This document shows, piece by piece, positions 1-5,247 of a DNA stretch of 5,693 nucleotides. Made by a program: the position numbers and the translations under genes. Below the pieces are notes generated by a model that saw only the letters and a list, made by a program, of their open reading frames with translations, did not search any database and was not told the origin of the DNA. The first letter of the stretch is position 1, and every line of letters starts with the position of its first letter. The DNA comes from Deferribacteraceae bacterium (lineage in GTDB: Bacteria > Chrysiogenota > Deferribacteres > Deferribacterales > JAISNW01). The stretch spans positions 1 through 5,693 of the forward strand of contig JAITWF010000181.1 in the NCBI GenBank assembly GCA_031285415.1. Reading direction: 5' to 3'.

Positions 1-1
1 T

Positions 2-1087
2 ATGAGAAAGGCACTACTGACAACAATACTGATTCTATGCCTATCGGGAATAGCGTCTGCGGCTGACAAAGGTTTTACAACGATGGAACACCCATGGGTT
101 ATGCGCTCTGTAAAGGCTCTTGGGATGGGTAATGCAAACTATGTGAAGAGTAACGACAAGTACGCTCCATTTTATAACCCTGCTGGGCTTGCTCGTATAA
201 AAGAGGGTAAAGTTGAGCTTATTCCGCTCTCTATCGGATTAAACGATAAAGTGCTTGATTTTTATAGCGACTACGAAGATACAGACCTCGATGACGAAGA
301 GCAGCTAGCTAATATGCTTGTAGATCACGTGGGCGAGCTAGAGCATGTGGATTTTAACTTCTATCCAGCCTACGCTAGAAAGAACTTTGTATTCGGTATA
401 TTTGCCGCTGGGCAGGTGAACGCTTCGCCTGACAACCCTGTACTGCCAGAGTTGAACACCGATATAACCGCTGACGCAGGCGTCGTGGCAGGGATCGGCA
501 TGAGCTTCCTCGAGGATAAACTTCAGCTAGGTATCGCTGGCAGATTCCAGATGAGACAGAGCTATGTGCGCTCCTTCACATTCAACGATATCGCCTCTGG
601 CGAGCTTGAGGAGATCGAGCTTGACGACGCAGATGAGGGACAGGGCGTACTTGCAGATGTTGGCGTAATATATAACATCTACAACGATGGCATAAACCCA
701 CGTGTGGGGCTTGCAGTCAACAACCTAGGGATGAACTCTATGGGAGACGCAGAGGATATACCGTATTCAGCTACAATCTCGGCTGGTATATCGCCATCGT
801 ATAGCGATTTCATCACATCTGACATCATAATCGATATCGTAGATGTAACAACAAACTACGACGAAGACAGCGACTGGGGTAAACGTGTAAACTTTGGCGC
901 AGAGGTGCGCTTCTGGGATACGATCGCACTCCGTGGCGGCTTCCACCAAGGATATCCAACGTACGGCGTTGGGCTAGACCTATGGATACTAACGGTTGAC
1001 TATGCATTCTACACCGAAGAGGTCGGCGCATACGCTGGTCAGCAGAAAGATAATAGACACGCTCTAGAGTTCGCTTTAGGGTGGTAA
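2..1087 (+). CDS. Exported TraF/FadL-like outer-membrane beta-barrel protein
   Basis: The 361-residue protein begins with a clear Sec signal peptide (MRK, then a hydrophobic run to about residue 18, with probable cleavage after ASA at 18-20). The segment at about residues 35-65 contains RSVKALGMGNA and FYNPAGLA. This pattern is typical of FadL/PorV-like barrels and of the chromosomal 'conjugal transfer protein TraF' family. The rest alternates polar and hydrophobic residues as in beta strands, with acidic loops (about 88-105 and 198-212), and the last residue is Trp, as expected of a barrel recognised by the BAM machinery. Role inferred: outer-membrane channel or assembly factor, substrate unknown. 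No other conjugation gene is nearby, so the TraF name should not be read as function. The ATG is one base from the window edge, so its Shine-Dalgarno cannot be seen; the signal peptide supports this start. The fold class is fairly sure, the exact family less so. Confidence 0.75.
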   Translation: MRKALLTTILILCLSGIASAADKGFTTMEHPWVMRSVKALGMGNANYVKSNDKYAPFYNPAGLARIKEGKVELIPLSIGLNDKVLDFYSDYEDTDLDDEEQLANMLVDHVGELEHVDFNFYPAYARKNFVFGIFAAGQVNASPDNPVLPELNTDITADAGVVAGIGMSFLEDKLQLGIAGRFQMRQSYVRSFTFNDIASGELEEIELDDADEGQGVLADVGVIYNIYNDGINPRVGLAVNNLGMNSMGDAEDIPYSATISAGISPSYSDFITSDIIIDIVDVTTNYDEDSDWGKRVNFGAEVRFWDTIALRGGFHQGYPTYGVGLDLWILTVDYAFYTEEVGAYAGQQKDNRHALEFALGW

Positions 1088-1101
1088 CAATAGACTATTA
1101 A

Positions 1102-1124
1102 GGGCGAGCAAACCTCGCCCCTAC
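1102..1124 (-). repeat. REP-like unit 1 (GTAG foot plus hairpin)
   Basis: Read on the minus strand this is GTAG followed by a 7-bp hairpin with arms GGGCGAG and CTCGCCC and loop GTTTG. It lies 14 bases after the stop codon of the barrel gene. The GTAG foot next to a short GC hairpin is the layout of REP elements mobilised by RAYT transposases; no RAYT gene is in the window. A U tract is absent, so it is not a classic terminator, although it may stabilise or end the upstream mRNA. Its partner lies inverted at 1153-1175. Confidence 0.6.
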
Positions 1125-1143
1125 ACCTGCAATGAAGGTGTAG
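1121..1143. repeat. Inverted repeat between the two REP-like units
   Basis: CTACACCT (1121-1128) and AGGTGTAG (1136-1143) form a perfect 8-bp stem around a 7-base loop. The left arm includes the CTAC that is the GTAG foot of REP-like unit 1 on the opposite strand, so the two structures share those bases at one edge. Seen directly in the sequence; function unknown. Confidence 0.5.
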
Positions 1144-1152
1144 AACTTCGAT

Positions 1153-1175
1153 GTAGGGGTGGGGTCTGCCCACCC
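1153..1175 (+). repeat. REP-like unit 2 (GTAG foot plus hairpin)
   Basis: The plus strand reads GTAG, then arms GGGTGGG (1157-1163) and CCCACCC (1169-1175) around loop GTCTG. It matches unit 1 at 18 of 23 positions in inverted orientation. Four of the five differences are two compensatory base-pair exchanges within the stem and the fifth is in the loop. The two units, with GTAG feet facing each other across 28 bases, resemble a BIME-type REP pair. Confidence 0.6.
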
Positions 1176-1217
1176 TATCTTATTTCATCCTCTTCAACGG
1201 TTTTATTATCTACACTT

Positions 1218-1247
1218 TTTACCTTTTCAAAATGTCAACACTATGCT
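1218..1247 (+). promoter_or_regulatory. Possible weak promoter of the nitroreductase gene
   Basis: TTTACC (1218-1223) and TATGCT (1242-1247) each match 4 of 6 sigma-70 consensus bases and are 18 bases apart in an AT-rich stretch. A start near 1254 would give a short leader containing the AGGAG at 1259-1263. The match is weak and could be chance. Confidence 0.25.
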
Positions 1248-1258
1248 ACATTCATCCT

Positions 1259-1263
1259 AGGAG
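1259..1263 (+). promoter_or_regulatory. Ribosome binding site that fixes the nitroreductase start
   Basis: AGGAG at 1259-1263 directly abuts an ATG at 1264, leaving no spacer there, but lies 9 bases before the ATG at 1273. The second ATG is therefore the likely start. Confidence 0.7.
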
Positions 1264-1272
1264 ATGTCTATC

Positions 1273-1899
1273 ATGAAAAGCATATTAGAAGCCATTCAAG
1301 CTCGCCGTTCAATCAACTACTTCGACCCACGTCGCACGATCCCACAGGCGGATCTGGAGAAGATTCTAGACCTTGCTGCACTAGCCCCTTCGGCGTACAA
1401 TTCGCAGCCGTGGGAGGTGTACACCGTTGTCACTCCAGAGATGAAGAGCAAACTTCGTGCCGCCTGCTATAATCAGGCGAAGATTGAGGAGGCGTCAGCC
1501 GTATTCGTTATCGCTGGCGACCTCGAAGGGGCTGACAAAAACTCGCTGCAAGTATCAGCTGATATGGTTCGTTTGGGATATTTTAACGATGATCATGCAG
1601 ATAAGTTTCGCAAAGCGATGTCCGCTGGCAACGGCGAAAGGGGCACCACAGCACGTGCAAAGTTTACAACTATAAACGTTTCACTATTCGCAATGAATCT
1701 GATGTTAGCGGCGCAGGGGATCGGCTATGAAACACACCCGATGGGCGGTTTCGATGAGGAGGCTGTCAGAAAGGTGCTGGATATGCCAGCCGAACAAACG
1801 GCGATTATTATCGTTACGATCGGATTTTTGCGCCCCGATACAACGCTTTTGCCACGAGTATACCGCAGACCAGCGGCGGAGTTTAATAAGTTTCTATAA
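1273..1899 (+). CDS. Nitroreductase-family FMN-dependent oxidoreductase
   Basis: A 208-residue protein of usual length for the nitroreductase family (FMN flavoproteins, normally cytoplasmic homodimers reducing nitro compounds, quinones or enals with NAD(P)H). Visible family marks are ARRS near the N terminus (residues 10-13; Arg and Ser bind the FMN phosphate), APSAYNSQPW (38-47), the core helix MNLMLAAQGIGYET (about 141-154), MGGF (157-160), and a C-terminal strand IIIVTIGF followed by Arg-rich RVYRRP. The in-frame ATG at 1264 would add only three residues and has no spacing from the Shine-Dalgarno, so 1273 is preferred. The natural substrate cannot be told from sequence, and the neighbours give no hint. 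The gene ends convergently with the cold-shock gene, 23 bases from the first stem base of its terminator. Confidence 0.9.
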   Translation: MKSILEAIQARRSINYFDPRRTIPQADLEKILDLAALAPSAYNSQPWEVYTVVTPEMKSKLRAACYNQAKIEEASAVFVIAGDLEGADKNSLQVSADMVRLGYFNDDHADKFRKAMSAGNGERGTTARAKFTTINVSLFAMNLMLAAQGIGYETHPMGGFDEEAVRKVLDMPAEQTAIIIVTIGFLRPDTTLLPRVYRRPAAEFNKFL

Positions 1900-1916
1900 T
1901 GCCCCCTTCCAGACTC

Positions 1917-1945
1917 AAAAAAAGTCCTGCCAGTTAGGCAGGACT
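1917..1945 (-). terminator. Rho-independent terminator of the cold-shock gene
   Basis: A perfect 9-bp stem, AGTCCTGCC (1923-1931) with GGCAGGACT (1937-1945), encloses a 5-base loop. On the minus strand it is followed by seven T (A tract at 1917-1923 on the plus strand), an ideal intrinsic terminator 53 bases past the cold-shock stop codon. In the plus direction it is followed by GTAATT, so it may also weakly end the convergent nitroreductase transcript. Confidence 0.9.
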
Positions 1946-1998
1946 GTAATTGCAGAAAAAGTTGTATAAAGAAACCGCTACCGCATAAAAAGAAACAA

Positions 1999-2205
1999 TT
2001 AAGGTCTAGTTACATTCACCGCTTGTAACCCCTTTTCACCATTCACCACATCAAAGGCGACCTTATCACCCTGTTTCAGCGTTTTGTACCCGTCCATCGT
2101 GATGGCAGAGTAATGAACGAACACATCGTTGCCGCCGTCATCGGTAAGAAAACCGTAACCTTTTGAATTATTAAACCACTTCACAGACCCAAGACTACTA
2201 CCCAT
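1999..2205 (-). CDS. Cold-shock protein, CspA family
   Basis: A 68-residue single cold-shock domain, the standard size for CspA-like nucleic-acid chaperones that bind single-stranded RNA and DNA in the cytoplasm. The opening GSVKWFNNSKGYGFL contains RNP1 (KGYGFL, residues 15-20) and VFVHYSAI (28-35) is RNP2, with the aromatic residues W10, F19, F29, H31 and Y32 that stack on bases. The C terminus LQAVNVTRP matches the final strand of the family. The start is supported by AAGAGGTGGG just upstream on the minus strand (2208-2217). It is a single-gene unit with its own consensus promoter and strong terminator. Whether it is cold-induced cannot be told: the predicted leader is only about 55 bases, shorter than the long thermosensing leader of E. 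coli cspA. No gene symbol is given because several paralogues usually exist. Confidence 0.96.
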   Translation of the reverse strand: MGSSLGSVKWFNNSKGYGFLTDDGGNDVFVHYSAITMDGYKTLKQGDKVAFDVVNGEKGLQAVNVTRP

Positions 2206-2267
2206 AACCCACCTCTTAAAACTAAATTAACTCTTGCTGCAATTTTAGAACCCTTCCCTATGGGATT

Positions 2268-2295
2268 ATTATACTATTCTACACAAATGTGTCAA
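2268..2295 (-). promoter_or_regulatory. Consensus sigma-70-type promoter of the cold-shock gene
   Basis: On the minus strand TTGACA (2295-2290) and TATAAT (2273-2268) are both perfect hexamers, 16 bases apart. Transcription would start near 2261, giving a leader of about 55 bases. Upstream (2296-2345) is AT-rich and could act as an UP element. An imperfect palindrome, ACACA-AA-TGTGT (2281-2292), overlaps the -35 box and spacer and could be an operator. Confidence 0.85.
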
Positions 2296-2345
2296 TAATT
2301 ATTCCACGTTCATAAATAATATTATAACCTTTAAATCAAATTCGA

Positions 2346-2359
2346 CCTAAAAATTTAGG
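2346..2359. promoter_or_regulatory. Palindrome in the divergent intergenic region
   Basis: CCTAAA (2346-2351) and TTTAGG (2354-2359) are 6-bp inverted arms separated by two A. The site sits between the divergent cold-shock and wall-hydrolase promoters, so it could bind a dimeric regulator. This is inference from position only; short AT-rich palindromes also arise by chance. Confidence 0.25.
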
Positions 2360-2396
2360 GGAACAATATAGATGTCGGATCAAAAAAATTGCCTTG

Positions 2397-2402
2397 TATA
2401 AT
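2397..2402 (+). promoter_or_regulatory. Possible -10 box of the NlpC/P60 gene
   Basis: A perfect TATAAT (2397-2402) lies 29 bases before the ATG at 2432. No good -35 box sits 16-18 bases upstream. A second candidate is TTGTAT (2394-2399) with TATTAT (2417-2422), spacing 17, which would start transcription almost at the ATG. No purine-rich Shine-Dalgarno is visible between 2403 and 2431. Confidence 0.4.
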
Positions 2403-2431
2403 CATAAACTTTTCAGTATTATATAGTCATA

Positions 2432-3793
2432 ATGCGTATTTTAAGAACTTTACCGATCCTTCTAATCTGGGCAACACTGCTCTGTAGCTGTGCGCCCTCT
2501 GGGTTCAGCGCAAAGGGCGTACCAGTCAGCATTATGCCGAATACCTCCCCAGGCATGCTCACCGCTGGCTACTGGATTAGTAACGCCCCCTCCCCTGACA
2601 AGCTCATAATGGATAATACAGAGATAGCGCAGTTTAATAGCACAACGATGGAAAAATACCGCTTCGTATCGATCTCTGATTACGGTGAATATAAAAGCAG
2701 CACCGAGATAAAAGCCTATATATTAGCGATCTTTAAAGATATCGAATCGCAAACCTTCTACGGCAATGGCGATCGCAAGATATCGAAGAGCGAAGTAACC
2801 GATTTTAAGGAAACTTTTCGTCTAGATGAGCTGTCTGGTGATATGAAGGCTGTAACCCATGCCGTGGTCGTTAACCACACCGATCTAAGGGTAGCACCTA
2901 CGAATGAGCATTTTTACCGTGGACGCAATATGCGGCTCGACTCGCTACAGATCACATCGCTGTTGGTCGGTACGCCAGTGGTGGTGCTATGGACAAATCA
3001 CGATTCCAGCTGGTACTTTGTGCAATCGGCAGTCGTTTCGGGGTGGACACCTGCCGAAAATATCGCATACTGCACCCCATACGAGATAAAACAGTGGGAG
3101 TCGCCAACGGCATTTACAGTTATAACAAGATACCGAGCTGCAATATACGATGATGAGTATCTGCACGCATACAAAAGCTGGGGATCGCTAGGCGCAAGGC
3201 TGCCACTCGATACGGCGATACAAAAGCCAACAAACGCTATCCCTGTGCAGATCCCACATAGAAACAAACATGGCTGGCTCTACGTTTCCACAGGATATAT
3301 CGCTAAAAGTGACGCAAATATAGGATATCTACCATACACGACACGAAACGCACTGAACACCGCATTTGAGATGTTAAATGATCCGTACGGATGGGGTGGA
3401 TTGGATTCAAAGCAGGACTGCTCGGGGTTTATATCGAAGATATTCGACACCTTCGGCATACTGCTGCCACGCAACTCGCACCCACAGGGAACCGCTGGCG
3501 AGCCGCTCTATTCGGCAGGGGCAGATGTGAAGAGAGTCTTAGCGGAATCTGGTATCGCTGGCGGCACGTTGGTACAGTTTCCAGGGCATATAATGCTCTA
3601 TATTGGCACTATTAACAGCGAACCGTACGCGATACACAACCTATTATCATTTTACGCCGATGGTGGCGAAGATAAGGATCTGCGCTTCCCTGCCCGAGTG
3701 GCGGTGAGCGATCTAAATCTTAGCACAAAGTCTAAAAATGGTGCGTACTATCAGAGAGTTGCGAATATTAGTAATATTATTATAAAGAGATAA
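2432..3793 (+). CDS. SH3/NlpC-P60 peptidoglycan peptidase, probable lipoprotein
   Basis: A 453-residue exported cell-wall hydrolase. The N terminus (MRILR, then a hydrophobic run) ends in LCSC, with Cys20 as the likely lipidated residue; the box is slightly atypical because Cys fills the -2 position. Residues about 35-140 look like the N-terminal domain found ahead of this hydrolase type. NHTDLRVAPT (about 148-157) to WTPAE (about 205-209) is a bacterial SH3 domain, with a second SH3-like stretch at about 225-285. The NlpC/P60 (C40) domain occupies about 305-440: nucleophile Cys330 in DCSGF, His386 in PGHIMLYIG and a third polar residue, His402, in AIHN. The catalytic set is thus intact. The family cleaves peptide-stem bonds next to gamma-D-Glu; the exact bond here is inferred, not shown. 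No Shine-Dalgarno precedes the ATG, but the signal sequence directly after it supports this start. The gene is divergent from the cold-shock gene and stands alone. Confidence 0.9.
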   Translation: MRILRTLPILLIWATLLCSCAPSGFSAKGVPVSIMPNTSPGMLTAGYWISNAPSPDKLIMDNTEIAQFNSTTMEKYRFVSISDYGEYKSSTEIKAYILAIFKDIESQTFYGNGDRKISKSEVTDFKETFRLDELSGDMKAVTHAVVVNHTDLRVAPTNEHFYRGRNMRLDSLQITSLLVGTPVVVLWTNHDSSWYFVQSAVVSGWTPAENIAYCTPYEIKQWESPTAFTVITRYRAAIYDDEYLHAYKSWGSLGARLPLDTAIQKPTNAIPVQIPHRNKHGWLYVSTGYIAKSDANIGYLPYTTRNALNTAFEMLNDPYGWGGLDSKQDCSGFISKIFDTFGILLPRNSHPQGTAGEPLYSAGADVKRVLAESGIAGGTLVQFPGHIMLYIGTINSEPYAIHNLLSFYADGGEDKDLRFPARVAVSDLNLSTKSKNGAYYQRVANISNIIIKR

Positions 3794-3840
3794 TTGTATT
3801 AAAAAAACTGTTTAGACTGATGCAATGCTAGGCGGCTTTT

Positions 3841-3888
3841 TAAAACTAAACCGCAGTGTACTTAATGGTACATGAGGATTTAGTTTTA
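3841..3888 (+). other. Nested inverted repeat in the hemL upstream region
   Basis: TAAAACTAAA (3841-3850) pairs perfectly with TTTAGTTTTA (3879-3888), extended by CC (3851-3852) with GG (3876-3877) across a one-base bulge. Inside, TGTAC (3857-3861) pairs with GTACA (3868-3872) around a 6-base loop. No T run follows on either strand, so it is not a standard terminator. It could be a structured hemL leader, a processing site or a regulator site. The rest of the 147-base gap (3794-3940) holds no gene. Confidence 0.5.
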
Positions 3889-3911
3889 GAAAACAACAAC
3901 GCAGTGCGCAG

Positions 3912-3917
3912 TATAAA
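3912..3917 (+). promoter_or_regulatory. Possible hemL -10 box within a tandem heptamer
   Basis: TATAAA (3912-3917) lies 24 bases before the hemL start. No convincing -35 box is found 16-18 bases upstream. The box begins inside a tandem 7-base direct repeat, CGCAGTG (3900-3906) and CGCAGTA (3907-3913); a further CGCAGTG occurs at 3852-3858. The repeats could be activator or repressor half-sites. Weak evidence. Confidence 0.25.
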
Positions 3918-3927
3918 CGGTTTTCAT

Positions 3928-3932
3928 AGGAG
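3928..3932 (+). promoter_or_regulatory. hemL ribosome binding site
   Basis: AGGAG is placed 8 bases before the ATG at 3941, ideal spacing, and confirms the hemL start. Confidence 0.85.
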
Positions 3933-3940
3933 AAATATAT

Positions 3941-5209
3941 ATGTCACTGTTTGAACAAGCAAAAAAGGTTATCCCAGGTGGCGTCAACAGCCCAGTGCGA
4001 GCGTTCGGCTCTGTGGGTGGCGAGCCATATTTTGTAGAGAAGGGCTACGGATCAAAGGTTTTAGACTCTAACGGTAAAGAATATATCGACTACGTATGCT
4101 CTTGGGGGCCGTTGATATTAGGGCATTGCGACAAAGACGTTAATAATGCGATCGTCGACGCCGTTCAAAATGGCGCAAGCTACGGCGCACCCACCAGAAA
4201 AGAGGTGGAGATGGCAGAGCTTATCTCTAAAATGATACCATCGATCGAGATGGTGCGTATGGTCAGCTCTGGCACAGAGGCGATCATGAGCGCAATCCGC
4301 CTTGCTAGAGGCTTCACAAAGAGAGATAAGATCGTAAAGTTTGAAGGCTGCTATCATGGACACTCCGACGCCCTCCTCGTGAAAGCTGGCAGCGGACTTC
4401 TCACATTTGGCACCCCTTCTAGCCCTGGCGTGCCTGCCGATGTCACCAAACATACACTGGTAGCACAATATAACGATATCTCAACGATCGAACAACTCTT
4501 CAAAGAGAATCCTGGCGAGATCGCCTGTGTTATAGTGGAGCCAGCTGCCGCCAATATGGGGCTTGTCCTCCCTGAGGGTGAGTTTTTGCAGAAGCTACAG
4601 GCCGTTTGCAAACGTGAGGGTGCATTACTTATATTCGACGAGGTAATCACAGGTTTCCGCCTATCAGCCTCTGGCGCACAGGGATATTATGGGATTCAGC
4701 CAGATCTAACCACACTTGGTAAGATTATCGGCGGCGGCTTGCCTGTAGGGGCGTACGGCGGCAGAAGGGAGATTATGGAGATGATCTCGCCTGCAGGCCC
4801 TGTCTATCAGGCAGGAACACTATCTGGAAACCCACTCGCAATGTCGGCAGGGCTTGCTACATTGAAAAAACTCAACGAGAAAGATTTCTATGCCAAATTA
4901 AAGGCAAAAGCGGATGTTCTATGGGCAGGAATGGCAGAGAATCAGACAAAACTAGGCTTGAACTATGCATTCAACCAGATTGAATCGTTAGGTTGCACAT
5001 TCTTCACAAACCAGAAGGTGACAAACTATCAGTCAGCGATCTCTGCGGATACCAAAAAATATGCACAATTCTTTCACGGTATGCTGAAAAGAGGCGTTGC
5101 AATCGCCCCTGCGCAATTTGAGGTGATGTTTGTATCAAGCGCACACACAGATGCCGATATTGAACATACACTGAAAGCGCACTATGAAGCGTTGAAAGAG
5201 CTTAATTAA
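3941..5209 (+). CDS. hemL: Glutamate-1-semialdehyde 2,1-aminomutase
   Basis: A 422-residue PLP enzyme of full family length that converts glutamate-1-semialdehyde to 5-aminolevulinate, the second dedicated step of the C5 tetrapyrrole (haem, sirohaem, cobalamin) pathway in the cytoplasm. IPGGVNSPVRAF (about 11-22) is diagnostic of HemL among class III aminotransferases. Also visible: SSGTEA (109-114, phosphate binding), YHGHSDALL (from 138), FDEVITGFR (232-240; D233 contacts the pyridine nitrogen), LGKIIGGGLPVGAYGG with Schiff-base Lys261, and AGTLSGNPLAM with Thr293, which binds PLP phosphate from the partner subunit. All key residues are intact, so the enzyme should be active. The AGGAG at 3928-3932 fixes the start. 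No other hem gene is in the window. The structured 147-base upstream gap may carry regulation. A hairpin follows the stop codon. Confidence 0.98.
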   Translation: MSLFEQAKKVIPGGVNSPVRAFGSVGGEPYFVEKGYGSKVLDSNGKEYIDYVCSWGPLILGHCDKDVNNAIVDAVQNGASYGAPTRKEVEMAELISKMIPSIEMVRMVSSGTEAIMSAIRLARGFTKRDKIVKFEGCYHGHSDALLVKAGSGLLTFGTPSSPGVPADVTKHTLVAQYNDISTIEQLFKENPGEIACVIVEPAAANMGLVLPEGEFLQKLQAVCKREGALLIFDEVITGFRLSASGAQGYYGIQPDLTTLGKIIGGGLPVGAYGGRREIMEMISPAGPVYQAGTLSGNPLAMSAGLATLKKLNEKDFYAKLKAKADVLWAGMAENQTKLGLNYAFNQIESLGCTFFTNQKVTNYQSAISADTKKYAQFFHGMLKRGVAIAPAQFEVMFVSSAHTDADIEHTLKAHYEALKELN

Positions 5210-5216
5210 TAATCTT

Positions 5217-5238
5217 ACTCCCCCCTTTGAGGGGGAGT
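5217..5238 (+). terminator. Hairpin after hemL, overlapping the next ribosome binding site
   Basis: ACTCCCCC (5217-5224) pairs with GGGGGAGT (5231-5238) in an 8-bp, GC-rich stem with a 6-base loop, 7 bases past the hemL stop codon. The following TTATTATAAT is only partly T-rich, so termination would be leaky. The 3' arm contains GGGGGAG (5231-5237), the only Shine-Dalgarno candidate for the ATG at 5248 (10-base spacing), so folding would hide that site. Confidence 0.6.
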
Positions 5239-5247
5239 TATTATAAT

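Noticed and set aside
767..1031. Minus-strand reading frames within the barrel gene
   Set aside because: Arg- and Cys-rich translations without domains, opposite a coherent signal-peptide barrel protein.
1102..1175. CRISPR-like repeats in the GC-rich hairpin region
   Set aside because: Only two units, in opposite orientation and without regular spacers, so they fit REP-like elements instead.
1457..1969. Alternative plus-strand frames overlapping and running past the nitroreductase gene
   Set aside because: No domain, no ribosome binding site, and the nitroreductase frame carries all family motifs.
2316..2325. AT-only palindrome ATAATATTAT
   Set aside because: Such palindromes are expected by chance in this AT-rich intergenic region.
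2904..3615. Plus- and minus-strand frames inside the NlpC/P60 gene
   Set aside because: All lie within a continuous frame with an intact catalytic set and show no independent evidence.
3831..3841. Terminator for the NlpC/P60 gene at GGCGGCTTTTT
   Set aside because: The T run is present, but no stable stem ends directly before it; only short 3-4 bp pairings are possible.
4118..4650. Two overlapping minus-strand reading frames inside hemL (116 and 98 codons)
   Set aside because: They are antisense shadows of a strongly conserved gene. They show no recognisable domain and have Cys- and Ser-rich low-quality composition.
5242..5247. Perfect TATAAT directly before the ATG of the FGE-like gene
   Set aside because: It would start transcription inside the coding sequence and has no suitable -35 box; it is more likely part of the AT-rich spacer.
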